Program-made: the position numbers and the translations under genes
Source of the DNA: Styela clava
Taxonomy: Eukaryota; Chordata; Ascidiacea; Stolidobranchia; Styelidae
Reading direction: 5' to 3'
Assembly: GCF_964204865.1 (NCBI RefSeq)
Contig: NC_135252.1
Location: 14,343,383 to 14,407,382 of the forward strand
DNA length: 64,000 nt
Shown here: in pieces, positions 40,601 to 53,185 of the stretch
How positions within the stretch are numbered: position 1 is the first letter of the stretch
How the letters are laid out: each line of letters opens with the position of its first letter
Notes under the pieces: generated by a model
The model's input: the letters and a program-made list of their open reading frames with translations, nothing else
Told to the model about the DNA's origin: nothing
The model's database searches: none

Positions 40601-43600
40601 AAATGTTGAATGTCCAGATTACAGTGAATGTAAAAATGGAAAATGTGTATGTGATAGAGGATATCAACGGAAACACGATAAATGCGTGGGTTAGTGTTTT
40701 TATGATCAGCGAAAACTAAAATTGAATCAAATTGTGTTGATGTTTGACTATCGGATTGAAGAGTGAAAATTATATTAGTTTACTATGATTTATGATTATT
40801 GTTAGTTCATCCTTTTCGAATTTGCCGCAATGATTATGAATTAGTTTCGCACTGCAAATTTTTTCTAGCAATTTGCTCTCATCCAAAACAATATGATGAA
40901 TGTCCAACAGCTTGTCCGCCAAGTTGTGACGGTTCGAATACAAGATTTTGTACCACCGTTTGTAGGCCAGGTGTAAATTGTGTTTGCAAGCCAGGATACG
41001 TTGAGAAAAGCAAAAAAGACAGTCGATGTACTAGGAAAGAAAATTGTCCAAGATGTAAGTAATCATTCGCCTTACATATCCACGTATTATATTTAATTTA
41101 CACTCTTTGATTGGTTTAATTATTCACTAATGTAAAGTATTATTGATGTGTGTAAGCAGTGTTTTGACCTGTACAATACAGAGTGGCTTTTGCTAAAATT
41201 TAATATCGTTTTCTATAACGCATTAAAAAATTGACTTTAATTCTGATTAGCATATTGTGTCAATAAAAATTAATGCAATATTTAATTCCTCGAAATCAAA
41301 TTACAGATTGTGATGGGAAAATTTGTGATTATGGATACAAATGCTACAAAAATAAATGTGTACCAGACGGTGAGTTACAAATAATGAGCAAACGATTGTA
41401 TACCATAACGGCGTAACAATTCTAATCTAATCAAACAAACTTCCAGTCAACATCGAAAATTTTAAATTATATATTTTTGATGACACAAACTTTGGTTAAA
41501 ATGCATGGAAATATTTACTCTCGAATATTGTGTCAATGTGGAATGAATTTATATGATGTTATATATATATATGAAGCTATATATTATGTTATATATATGT
41601 AATATATATATATGATTTTTACAATACATTGCATCAATCAATTAATCTAATCGTGTTGCCATAATTGCAACCTTTAAATTTCTGGGAGTAAAAAGCAAAG
41701 GCATTCGGCTCCATAATTAAATCCAAAATAGTCTTCATGATTTTCTTAATTTTTCATCATATCAACGTTACAAATTAAGACCATCTTGTTTATGTAAAGA
41801 AAAAGTTCTCTGAATGACCATTTATCAGATAACCATCAGTTCTTTAATGAACAACAAATAACATTCTAATTCGGTGATGGCAAACCGCTGAGCCGTGTTT
41901 TTTCAACGAGCGCTAGGTCACGAATTGCTGTAAAATTCAACTCTCTGTAGGATAAGTGCGCTTTAGGGTATAGCACTTCCCACTACGGCTCTAAGTACAG
42001 CATGTAACTGAAGTTGTGACCTGTTGTTTGGACCTCCAAATAAATGTCTTCAATTCATCAACAACTGACAGTACAAGAATACTATAACAATCATACCGAT
42101 GCCCACAAGCGCAGCACGCTACTGACCATACACTTGTGTCGAAAGAAACATTAATCTGTTCACAACTCAAGAGGTGTGTGCATTGAGAAGAAGCCATAAG
42201 ACGAAGGCTTAAATACAACTAGTTTTGATGTCGTTGTTACTGTTAGAGTACTGTCTTCGTTGTAGAGATAAATAGGCTGTTTTGACATGGTCTTAATCAA
42301 CTGCCGCTAGTATGCTACAATATGAATGAAACAACAATAAACAATCGAATTAAATCGATTCGTCAAAGTACAGTTATCTACAAAACCCCGCAGGCCAACA
42401 GATGAACAATCCCGACAAGATTCTAAGTATAAACTCACAAGAAGCTATGGGCCGCGGCCCCGTCAGGAAAAATTCAATTATCTTACCAAAATTTTCAATT
42501 TTTACAAAATTGTCAATATTCGAACCAAAAAATAAACTCCTGTAGGATGTGTACCAGGTTAGGGTTAGGGCAAAATTTTGTTCAGATTTTTTACATTATA
42601 GTTCTATTATGAGTTTGGGGACTGTTTGTGTTAGCCAAGTGAATAGTTTCTTTACACAACTTGATGGGCCGCGGCCCATAGCCTGATGGGCCGAGGCCCA
42701 ATTTGATGGGCCGTGGCCCCGGCCCATGGGCCGAAGAGGAGTCACCACTTCCACTCCAAAACTGTTCAGCCGTCTACAATCTACATCACGGGAAGAAAAG
42801 TTCAAGAAATCTAGGAAGGTCTCAAAGCGTCACCCACGGTAGAAAACGAAAGTGTACAATCATTTGCCAGTGCTTAAATTAAACATAGAAATCCGTGAAC
42901 CGTGTTAACCTGAAACTGAAACACAGGGTATAAATTAAAGTCGTAAAGTAGTTCCATAAAATGGGTATCTCCCTTATGCGCAGTGAGGGTGTAATGCAGA
43001 GGTTTGAAATAGGCAAAAGGAGTAATTAATCGAAAACGATTGGGAGTCACTAATCTGAATACTACTAATACCTGGATACTATCTAAATACTTTTTTCTGT
43101 ATTTCAGACCCATGTTATGGTATAAAATGTACTCCGAACAGTAAATGCAAATACGGCAAATGTGTTTGTTTTGATGGATATATTAAGAAAGGAGATCTGT
43201 GCATTGGTAAATATCATTCATATTATGCATTTTTGATATTTTATGTCATATAACATTGGTCAACGAAAAACACAATTTGTTTATACGCTCTCACATTATG
43301 TGCAATCAATAACAAAGTTAACTCACTTATGTGTACTTGACAGGAGATTAAGAATAACTCTACCCTTTGTGATACGTTTCATGCAAAGGTTGGAATGAAA
43401 ATTAACTTAAGTTTAAATGCAATTTTATCTACAGATGATCCATGTCATGTAATAGATTGTGAACCGGACCGGTATTGCAAGCTCGGAAAATGCGTTTGCA
43501 GATCAGGATTTATAGAACACAATGACAAATGCGTTAGTAAGTAACTTTTGTATTGTCGGGGACATTTTACATTTTAGTGATAACATGGTACATAGTTTCA

Positions 43601-46600
43601 AATTAGAAGAAACATTCGACGTCAATCATTTCTTCCCATTTATAAGTAACAATTATCAGACATAAAAAAAAACATAGTTTTATTGATTATTAGAAATTAT
43701 AATGTAAGTCTTAGGTTACGTATGATTATTATAGATTAATAAAAATTATAATGTAAGTCTTAGGTTACGTATGTTGGAAGAATGTTACGAAAATGCCGTT
43801 TCAAATACATTTTTATTTAGCACTATTTTTAAATCTGATTACTAATTCTAATTTGATTTAAAAACACTTTATTTGAGATGAAAAACGAACTGAACTACGT
43901 GTTGCATAAAAATCGATCAAGTTTCGAATAGAAAAAATCGTCTTTATATTGAATGTTATCAGTGAATTGTAGCCTATTAGCACAATATTACAAAACTATT
44001 ATCTAAAATTATGTGACATGTTTGTAACGAAGCATGATATTTAATTTGTTAAAATCAAAAGTGAAAAAATAAAATGGTCGGTATAATCGTTTGGTTTCAT
44101 TTTGTACGAATATGAGTAATTAGCGCAGACATGCGCTCGATTAGGCAATACAAAAGGTTGAATCAAAAATTTCAACATTAAAACTTTAGGATGCAACAAA
44201 CCGAAGGTTTTTGACAGCTGTGCAACAAGGTGTCCTGCATCCTGTGATGATCTGCGTCCTAGATTCTGCACTACCAAATGCGACTACAATAAATACTGTG
44301 TTTGTCCTGAAGGATATGTGCAGAAGAGCAGGAAAGATGATTATTGCGTCAAACGAGAGCATTGTCCGAGATGTAAGAATTTATTATTTTCATAATATCT
44401 TTGCTCCGTAGTAATCACGGCTTCAATTGTATGTTCTTGCGCTATCTAAGATCATATATAAATATCGAAAAAGTATAGGGTTTCTCTATTGGATTAAATT
44501 TAATCCTTATATATTCGGTTCCCACGGGCTTGTTGTCTTATTGACTTCCCGAATTATTCACATTATCATTCCCATTATAAACACGAGGACAGTCAACATC
44601 ACCAGAAATTCAGCATAACTTTTTTGATTCAGATTGCCACGGAAGAATTTGTGCGCGTGGTTACGAATGTATAGATGACGAGTGTTCAAGAACTGGTAAA
44701 TCCAAAAAAATTGTACTAGTACTAGCTACTACAAAAAGTACTAGCTAGACGCTAGACTTTAGACTCTAAAACATTATCTGGTATTTATTTATCTAAAATC
44801 CGGAGATATATATAGAGATACATGATGATCTTTAGCACAACGTCAATTTTATTGAATATTTTATTGCGGGATTGCGGTATTTGGCTATAGTGGGACTGGG
44901 TGTATAATATAAGGGATTAAGTAGCTTTGCATAAAAATCCTTACAATGCCCAACCTTCCGAGTAAATTTTCTACGCCATAGACTGCTTATAATAGAGTTC
45001 GTGTCTCTAGATAGATATAAGAGATGATAAAGTAAGCTAACGATCTGTGGAGAGGTAAGGATTAATAGCATTCGTGAAGTTTGAATAACACATGAGGCAT
45101 AAGGAAAATGGGTTAAATCAATAATTGCTACAAGTTTTTTTCTGCTTTCGCGTAATTCAGAGCTTCGTGAATATGATTTCATAATAAAGTACACAAACAA
45201 TGTGAGCAATTAGCTTGTTATTTTTGTGCAGCGATCCAAAATAAATCTGCTTCTTTAAATACGGGGAAACAATCATAAAAACTTGGTTATTTCATTTTCC
45301 TCACTCTTTTTTCATTTTACATTTATTTAAATTTCTTAATTGTACTTTTTTGATAAAGAAAGCCTTTAACTTTGATCTGACAAATTTTGTAATTCAATAG
45401 AACATAAATTACGTATATTGAGGGTGTTCAATGCACAATTGTCTTTCATTGAAATAATGTTAATATGTGAATTTTACAACAACAAAAAACATACTACTTC
45501 GTTCTGATTATGTATAGATTCATGCAAAAACAAGGATTGTCCATATCACAGCAAATGCGTAGACGGTAAATGCGTTTGCAAAGATGGATATTACTTGAGG
45601 AGAGGCAGATGTGTAGGTAATAATGCAAATATTTTTTATTTTTCTAACATACAATCTAAGCATTGTTTCGAGTCTTCATAATATCACTGTTTTCAAATAT
45701 TATATCATAATAGATACTGATAAAGTTATACTTTGATATCTATATTCCACGTATATACCGTCCGTTAACTCGGGAGGTGGCCTCACATTTTATCAACGAT
45801 GATTTATATATATTTTTTTTATATATCCAGAATTGGCGTTCTAAGTGAATATTTAATGTTATTTTATTTCGTCTTAGATCTATGTCGATTTAGAAAATGT
45901 CCTGATCACAGCGAATGTAAATATGGAGAATGTGAATGCGAACATGGGTATTACATGAAAAGAGGAAAATGCTACAACGATGGTACATCTATTTTCATAA
46001 TTAATGTTCAAGTTAGATCATCTCTATTTTGGCTTAGCTGGAGAACCGTTTCTTGCGCAGGCAGTATTCATTTCATCGACAATATTAAAGATGTTACAAA
46101 AATTATTGTTGGATAATATTATTTTCACATAAAACAATCAAACATCCAACAAAAACAACGATACAAATTTGAATATACTTCCAAGTAGAAGTGAATGCGA
46201 TCGCGGATAATAACCTCACGATGGGATCACGTTTGAAACATACACTCTATATCCTAGTGTAACTTTTCTATGCGTCGCAACCGCCGCTCGTTACTTTTGC
46301 AAATTATTTTTTTCCAACCTTAGCCGGGATGTTGATTATGTGCTTATAGATATGGCTACAATATGATTAGTTAGTAAGAGTTTATATATTTTAAGTATAC
46401 GTCTTATCGCGGACGTATGTTGTAAACAAAAGCAATAAGACACTTTTGCGCCGTACTCAACCATGATTCATGCTTGATCCGAGTGTTCGTAATTACGGTA
46501 AGCGTGTCATTTTTTTCGCATATTTTCCATTCCACTAAATGGTGAGTTTTATGTGTGTAAGTATTGAAATATACAAAGAATCTGTTATTACTTGGAAGAG

Positions 46601-47238
46601 AAATAATTTGCTAGCAAGAGTTCTCCGCACGTAAGCAAGCGAGCAATCATTCTCCGCACATAATAAACAAACAAAGATACTGTACGATCGCAACGGCTCG
46701 CAAAAACAAGCGCGCACATAATCTTGAATATATTGTGTTTCTTTACACTTCAAAGGTTAGTCTGGGCTTGTTTGGAAGGGACGTAATTCGTATTTCGAGA
46801 GTATTTGATGTCTCGTCCATCCCGCTTGTGCCTATCACAGCGCTATAAATTACAAATCTTTTTTTTTTAATTTCTTTTTAAATTTTATTCATATTCATCG
46901 CGACAGGGTAGATAAAAGGGCGCACGTATCTCGATCAACGGCTGGTATAAAGCGACACAAACAAGCTTTACAGCAAGATGCTAGTGAAGTTTCTCACACG
47001 TTTGAACAAAAAGTTATGACAATTTTAAGATGGGTCATACAAGAGGCTCATAAGCCGACGGGGGGGGGGATTAAGTTGCAATTGAGCAAATCTAATACTA
47101 TAATCGTTCATGTTTACAGAGAAAAAGTGCGGATGGTTTTCTGAATGTCCAGATAACTACTACTGCAAAAACAATTATTGCTATTGCAAAGATCCACACG
47201 GAAAAGGTTGCCAAGACATCATTATCATCGGAGATTAG
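31601..47238 (+). CDS. Large secreted TIL/EGF-like repeat protein (28 exons)
   Basis: Exons: 31601-31673 (signal peptide), 32017-32079, 32370-32471 (or from 32343), 32823-32930, [33869-33975 defective], 34800-34904, 35251-35421 (TIL), 36075-36137, 36554-36652, 36923-37105 (TIL), [37358-~37420 donor lost], 37620-37718, 37889-37987, 38628-38810 (TIL), 39085-39147, 39273-39371, 39682-39867 (TIL), 40334-40396, 40591-40689, 40869-41054 (TIL), 41307-41369, 43108-43206, 43435-43536, 44190-44372 (TIL), 44633-44695, 45518-45616, 45878-45982 and 47120-47238 (stop TAG). All junctions are phase 1; without the bracketed exons it gives 958 aa. The cassette TIL, 63-nt four-Cys exon, EGF-like exon(s) repeats six times. 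TIL domains carry ten Cys, at about residues 151-207, 262-322, 389-449, 504-565, 620-681 and 770-830. EGF-like exons read DPCxxxxC...C..GKCVC..G....G.KCV. Poly(A) AATAAA at 47640-47645. Extracellular; partner unknown. Confidence 0.78.
33869..33975 (+). pseudogene. Defective EGF-like exon with in-frame stop
   Basis: A good acceptor (TATTTAG) is followed in phase 1 by a sequence related to the functional exon 34800-34904 (shared SCDYGRVCKKGNC against DCDHGRVCKNGKC). The first cysteine is lost and the frame ends in TGA at 33973 with no donor. The surrounding ~0.9 kb also resembles the sequence around 34800, so this is a decayed tandem copy. If spliced in, it would truncate the protein after four or five exons. 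Confidence 0.7.
35634..35731. mobile_element. Fold-back MITE (family 1, copy 2), 98 bp
   Basis: Inverted ends (CTCCTGAAGTATGCGCACC and complement) with a perfect 8-bp target duplication CGAAACTT at 35626-35633 and 35732-35739. Left GGACCTCC and right (complement) GGTACTCC match the start of the 7752-7967 element. It is inside an intron of the 28-exon gene. Confidence 0.85.
37358..37473 (+). other. Four-Cys exon without its donor; possible alternative 3' end
   Basis: The first ~60 nt code YCYGIICPHGYKCYNRKCV, equivalent to the 63-nt exons of the other cassettes. Where those have a phase-1 donor after KxxG, this copy runs on with no good donor into about 18 mainly hydrophobic residues and a TGA at 37471-37473. 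Either it is skipped (neighbouring exons remain in frame), or it serves as an alternative last exon with a hydrophobic C-terminus. Confidence 0.5.
42537..42650. mobile_element. Fragment of fold-back family 1 (copy 3)
   Basis: Shares CTCC.GTAG.ATGTGTACC, the GGTTAGGGTTAGG core and the later AGTTCTATTA..AGTT segment with 7752-7967, but a complete inverted end pair is not evident. Confidence 0.55.
42663..42735. repeat. GC-rich palindromic mini-array
   Basis: Several spaced copies of GATGGGCCGCGGCCC-type palindromes (variants with GAGG, GTGG) in an otherwise AT-rich intron; a related motif is at about 42445-42465. Confidence 0.75.
43695..43775. repeat. Short tandem duplication
   Basis: AATTATAATGTAAGTCTTAG followed by GTTACGTATG occurs twice, about 49 nt apart, in an intron of the 28-exon gene. 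Confidence 0.75.
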
Positions 47239-50136
47239 TAACTACGAAGATCTTAAACATACAGCCCATGAAAAGTTTTCAGCATGCCTATTTTAAGATT
47301 AGATCTCACGCACGTGCTTGTTATTTTACGCGCTTGCTATTACAGCGGCCTCTTAAATCGAATTTAGTTTTCTAGGATTAGGGTTTAGTTTTGGTTTAGG
47401 TGATTTTTTTGCCAAGCAATTCATTAGCTACGATCTGTTAATTTCCGCTTAAAGATGATGATAGTCCTATTGTTTGAAGAACCATCAGCTGTTAATCTTG
47501 TATCAATTTTATATGTGGTCTCTGAACATTTTCTAACTTGAAAAATAATGGATACATTTGGATTTAGAGTGAAGATCTGGATTGGAACGCTATTCGAATA
47601 TTTCATTCATAAAATTGCATATTGAAGTTTTTCCATTTGAATAAAGATAAGAAATGGACATTTGTTCGAAATCTTGATTCGTTCAATTTTGCCATTTCTA
47701 CTGCAACCCGCTATTACTTAATTGGTTACTTTTCAAATATACAAAAATGGGAAAATTATTAATCGGTATTTAACCAATAATTTCGTTCATTTTAAATTGT
47801 ATATCTGATAAAATATCTTGCTGTGCGCTCAGCTTCGCTAATGGTGTAATAAAACAAAGAAATCAAAAAGTGCAATTTCAATTAAATTTGTTGGTGAATC
47901 TTATCGGCGATGACAGAAAGTTTATACAAATTTTGAGATGTGGGTCGCAAGTGAGTGATGCTCGTGCTACTACTTGTAACACTTCGCCCTTATTTTTGCA
48001 GTATATTATTGTTATTCCAAATCATATTGACCTTCTAAACTCGAGTTGAAGTTTGTCTATAGGAAAACTAAAAAGTGCTATATTGAGATGCGAAAATGGC
48101 GGTAAAAAAATGAAAAACTACCAGAATCTTTGAAGCAGTTCACAACTCACGCACGAAATATTTTTTTAACTGTTGTTACTTTTTTGACGGTTGAGTTACT
48201 TGAGCGTTTTACATCTCTATTTTATTCATTTTTTTATGATGAAACTGTCATGTCAAGGATAGCTAGAAACGTTACGGTCAGAGTGAAGATCAACTAGCTA
48301 GCAACCGCTGTTGCTAAGCAAAAAAACTTCAAAACTTCAACAGCTTGACTCTGATTAAGGTCTTTTTGATTGTTATGTAGAACACTATGTTATTTTTCTT
48401 TGGTACGTTGAACTGGCGGTTTAATAATAGAATACCCCGGTCTTGTCACGGAGGCACTGCGTATGTTAAGTCAGGTTCAACCAGTAAAAAACGATCGCCT
48501 ATAAATTACATAAATAAAAATAAGAAAACAGTTTTACTGGCGAAGTAAAGACGCTGGGAACCAAAGTTATCGAGCTGCGACACCCACGGATTTAACTTCT
48601 GATTGAAAGTTTAAAAATCTTGACTTTGAGGTCTTTCTCACTGCTGTTGTTGATGAGTATGGCTTTGACAAACTACCCAACCAGCATCGCACTACAAGGA
48701 TTAAAATAAAGAGCTATCAAACCACCATATGTTTTTTCCCATTAACTGGATGACTTGGAGGCAAAAGTGTTGCCCCAGACGAAATTAGTTTTTGGAATTT
48801 AGTGATCTAGTCGTACTGGTATCAATATTGTTGAATTGATAAAAAATACAAAATAAAGAAAAATTTAGTGCGCAATAAAATTATATTGACATTTCATTGG
48901 TAAACACCTGTAAAGATATTTATCGTAATATTATTCAAGGTTCATGGTCTGAAGTGCCATGTCGATTGTGATTGAATGCTGAAAATTAATCAGAACAAAT
49001 TTTTTCATCAAAATATAACTAAACAATCTTGACTTCCTGTGTGACGAAATAGTACAAGTCTAAGAATACCGTAATGCTAAAATATCGCACAACTGTACGG
49101 AAATCATAAGAGATTAACAGTTCAGAACCTATACACGTTATTCAATAAGTCATTTTGTAATATATAATAAAATTATTATTTTATTTTTCAAATTTGTTTG
49201 TCTCTCTCATTTTTTCTCTCTGTGGCAAACAACATTGCTAATGTCCTTGTCCAAGCTTTTCTCAAAGCCAAATATCATAAAATTGTCGAAGGGTTTGTCG
49301 TTGTTGTATTTAGCATGCTGTCAATGGTGTTTGCTTCCGAAGACAATTGTTCATCTGCGGCCTACAAAGACAAATTATTTCTTGTTTTGAAAGGAAGTGG
49401 ATTAAAATATGAGATTCTCAATGAGACAAGAGCGTAGTCAACCCAAAAAAAATTTTGTGCAAGGCCAAATTTTTTGAAAAGACAATTACTCGGTTCTTCG
49501 CTTTGAGCAAGGCAGTCACTATCATCTAACGACAGTTGTTCCAACCTTTTATGGCTCGTGGCGTCATGCCTGAGTCATTAACACTCATGACCCCTTTCCT
49601 AATAATTCCATTGGTATTTATAGTGTTATTTTGATTGGTAGTACAAGTCATAGTTACCCGAAAGTAAAAAAAAAAAAAAGAGAGCTACGCCCAAATATAT
49701 GGACACGTCTGTTCTCAGTACAGTACGGTTTACCGTACCGTCAGATCACAGTCTACAAATATATTCACACCAAGTAGTACAGTCGGACATAAAATGGCGT
49801 CCGATGTCCGCAGAACGTTCGGTGGCGTCATAGCAAACAAAAACAAATCTCACAGAGCTAACAGAAATATTTGAAATAAATAAAAGTAATAAATAGCCTT
49901 ATAGAGAAAAAATTTATCTGTAACCATTGAAAATTTCAGAGCAATTGGTCCAGTAATCAAAGAGAAAAGCGACTTTTTAGATTTTCCACTAGGTGTTCAA
50001 AAAGTGTCAAAGAACAAGAACAACAACATAATATTGAAACGATCGCTACGTCCACTACGTGACCAAACACGGTGATTACGGAAGACTACATTGAACTTGA
50101 CAAAAAATTTTTTTTTTTAATTTTGCAATCGTTATT
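47239..50136. other. Intergenic stretch
   Basis: After the poly(A) signal (47640-47645) no convincing exon was found. A plus-strand frame at 49198-49437 has a hydrophobic middle but no splice or homology support. A CCAACCTTTTATGGCTCGTGG stretch near 49550 resembles the hAT-type ends elsewhere in the window but has no partner. Confidence 0.35.
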
Positions 50137-50503
50137 TTAGCTAAACTGGGTCCCATTATTTAAAATTTGTGACCTAACAGCTCTTGTTCTAATTTCATAT
50201 AAAATAAGAGAATTATCACATTCATCTAAATTATAAATAAATAATGCTGCACTTACCAGACTAACGACTGTTACGAACACAATAATTGGTACAATGATTG
50301 TACACCAAACAGCCATAATTACTTGATTACGAAAGTCTGAAATATAGGCAGAAAAGCAATAAATACACAACTTTTTCTTTTATTATCTCTTCCATATTTC
50401 TTATCCTGGAAATCTTTTTCAAACTTAATCTTGTCAAATACAGTTACTTACTAGTAGATCTTTTGTACGGTTCTTCTTCATTATATTGAATTTCAACATC
50501 CAT
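50137..50503 (-). CDS. Small single-pass membrane protein (2 exons)
   Basis: Exon 1 is 50452-50503 (ATG at 50501-50503; donor GTAAGT) and exon 2 begins at 50336 after acceptor ATATTTCAG, joining in phase 1. Read to the stop at 50137 the protein is 83 aa. It has an acidic N-terminus (residues 1-17, EEE cluster), a basic-edged hydrophobic segment of about 25-30 residues (~23-50), and a C-terminal tail with one Cys. A perfect donor (CTG/GTAAGT) at 50257 in phase 0 offers an alternative in which exon 2 is only 80 nt and the gene continues leftward into exons I could not find. It could be the membrane-anchor part of a longer type II protein. No family recognised. Confidence 0.45.
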
Positions 50504-51710
50504 TCAATCTTGATTCAAATCTTGATTCAAATATTATTTATCTACAGAGAATATCTGTTGTAACAATTGCTCAATAAGTTACTCGAAACAAATATCAAAA
50601 TCAATTCAGTGAAACATAATTCAAACATTGTCACCGTTGGCCCTAAATCTAAACCCTTTAGGTATAACTCAACTTTGAGCATACTCCCGGTAAGTGCATA
50701 CTATATGCTGGTGAAGAAGATATGATTACAATTTTTGATCGTACAGTAATACTGATTTTCTATTTAATTAAATACATGGAGGTATTAATTTATATTGTCG
50801 TAATATGTGTTCTTAGTCACAGTGTTGTCATTAGACGCTACAAAATATCATGATCATCGGAAACAGATTGTATACTTTACAAAATATGTGCAAATACAAT
50901 ATCTTTATGTGAAATTGTGGTATGCAACTAAAGAAAATTTAACCGCCGAAGCCATGAAGCATTAGCCATTAACCGTATTACACACATATTTATTTTTTTC
51001 AACTTTAAATTATCATTATTGTCCCTTTTTTGCTATAAAGTAATAATAGTCATAAGTGCTTTTTAATTAATGTCGTATTGGAACTGATTTTTGCACGTTG
51101 CAGTAAAATGAAATCGTCTTTAGTCTGAGTGTGTTGGAAATGGCCAACGTATATCTGAGAAAACAGCTTCAGTGAGCTACCTAGTCGCTTTAGCACTTGC
51201 CTGTGAATTAATAGTTATGTAAGTAGAGCCAAAAATCTGAGTAATGAATAATCGCGATGAGAAAGAACATTGCTAACTACATTACAATATTTCAAATTAT
51301 GTCGTTAACAAACTGACTCCCGATTATTCAAACTGAAATTGTGCGATCAAACGTGAATAATGAAAACATGTGAAAAGCGATTATCAACCTGCTGTCTTTA
51401 TACACTCGACCGAGTAATATCTACTGAGTTATTGACATATTATTTAAAAATTCAAGGTGAAGGTTTATTTTAAAAATCAACAAATTTTGAATGATTTAAT
51501 TCCGCTTCATTCTCGTAGAATACTAACAACATTAATTTTGCATTTTGAAAACAATACACTCCCTATAGCATTTTGATCAAAATACATGAACATAGATTAT
51601 TGAAACAGTCTCAATGATGTTCTGCAACTTTTTTTATTAGTTTTTTTTTTCTCTGAATTAACTTTACAAAAGCACAAATTTCCCGACTGAATTCAATTAC
51701 GTACCCAACC
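50504..51710. other. Intergenic stretch
   Basis: AT-rich; no exon or element with clear ends recognised. Confidence 0.35.
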
Positions 51711-51712
51711 GT

Positions 51713-52915
51713 TCCCAATCTTTTTTGGTCGCGGAATATTTTCTCACCGGCGAAAATCTTTGTGGACTCAAGGTGCGTTTATTGCAACCGTACTCTGTGT
51801 GAAGAAGCAATAAAACCAAACACAACCGAATTATATTGAATTTTAAAATCGGAAATTCACCGCAATTGCGTATTCGTTAAAAGAGCCGACGTTTTAAGTG
51901 TATAACGACTTTTTCTGTCGCACAATATTCAATCCATGACAACGACGAGAATTTAGAATGTTTTTCTATTATAATTTAATTGTGTGCAAGATAACTCTCG
52001 GTTGCGTAGACTTACGACAAGATGAGAGCATTACTTCTTTAAAATGTCACTGCAATCTGCGAACATAATAATGTGAGAATTTATTGCCCAATTATATTTA
52101 GTTTTGATACATATATTTTGCAATCTCGCGAATTTGGTATTGCAAAAACAAAACAACAAAAAACTCGAAAAATAGAATGACAATCCGTGGAAACAAAAAT
52201 GCGTGCCCGGTTATATTTTTTTTTTCGTATTTTTGTGAATTCGACAAATCTGAGCTGTCCGTACAACACTTATGGGGTTCTAGGACTGTACGTACCAATG
52301 TGGCAATAACGCAAAGAATCCTAAGGAAAATGCCCTGGTACGTATACTGCGGTAGCACCCAAAATTTTGCGATTTGCAATTTCTAAAAAGCGTTTTTAAT
52401 CGGTCGCGGACTATCATAAAAGAGAACTTTTGGTGTTCTCCGTTTTATTTTTAGTATTTTGTATTGCCGCTTTTCAATTTTGAAATTTTGGGTTGCCACC
52501 ATTGACGCCTACCACCTACCACCTACCATCACCTCGTTGCCCAAACTCGCGAGAAACACCACTTAAGTATCTGTCGAAGGATGTATAGACTCGTGTTTTC
52601 GTCGGAATTCTGCAAGTGAGTTATGAAATCTAACCTGTTACCAAATTTTCGAATAGTAAATTGCTATTCTAATAGTTGAATATTCGAATATACGCCCAGC
52701 CTTACTCAGTAACCAGTAATTATTGACTCGATTATTATTGTGTAAATAAACTTGCTTTTTATGTTCTATGTGAATTCTAACGTAAATCGTAACTTGGCTA
52801 ATAGTTCAGTTTTGCAAAAACGTTCGCGGCCCGCAGTAAATTTCTGGCTCGTTGCAGACTCATTCAAACGCTCCGCAGACTAATTTGAGACCGCGGACTC
52901 GGGTTGGGAAACACT
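51713..52915. mobile_element. Possible degenerate hAT-like element
   Basis: The left side has CCAACCGTTCCCAATC followed by GGTCGCGGA. The right side, in complement, has TAGTGTTTCCCAACCC then GTCCGCGGTC. An internal CGGTCGCGGAC lies near 52400. Ends are diverged and no target duplication is evident, so boundaries are approximate. Confidence 0.4.
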
Positions 52916-53178
52916 AGGAAAAATTATAGTGGAATATTCCTCGTAGAAGTGATTCTTGGATATACCAGTGTCAACCAAATATTTTTTTAAATCATGTTTC
53001 CTATTTTTACTATGTTAATTAACTAAATTGTTCCTCGAAAATAAAAAGCACGAGACACATTTGAATGCTGAATATATTGTATTAGGAGAAATATGGTGAT
53101 TTAATTCTGTGATTTACCCACGATAATTAAAGCATATTCTTTCACAATAGTGTAACAAGTATTTGGACTTGTCAAGGT
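52916..53178. other. Spacer between hAT-like element and TIL/EGF gene 3' end
   Basis: No feature recognised. Confidence 0.3.
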
Positions 53179-53184
53179 TTTATT
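53179..53184 (-). promoter_or_regulatory. Poly(A) signal of minus-strand TIL/EGF gene
   Basis: TTTATT on the plus strand reads AATAAA on the minus strand, 1 nt past the stop codon, implying a very short 3' UTR. Confidence 0.5.
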
Positions 53185-53185
53185 A

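Noticed and set aside
44832..45209. 125-aa minus-strand frame within an intron
   Set aside because: No cysteine pattern, splice support or recognisable family; sits antisense in an intron and looks like a chance open frame.
49198..49437. Plus-strand 79-aa frame with a hydrophobic segment
   Set aside because: No splice context, no conserved motif and transposon-like surroundings; not supported as a gene.
52098..52379. 93-aa minus-strand hydrophobic frame
   Set aside because: Lies in a probable degenerate hAT-like element, with overlapping frames on both strands and no splice or family support.
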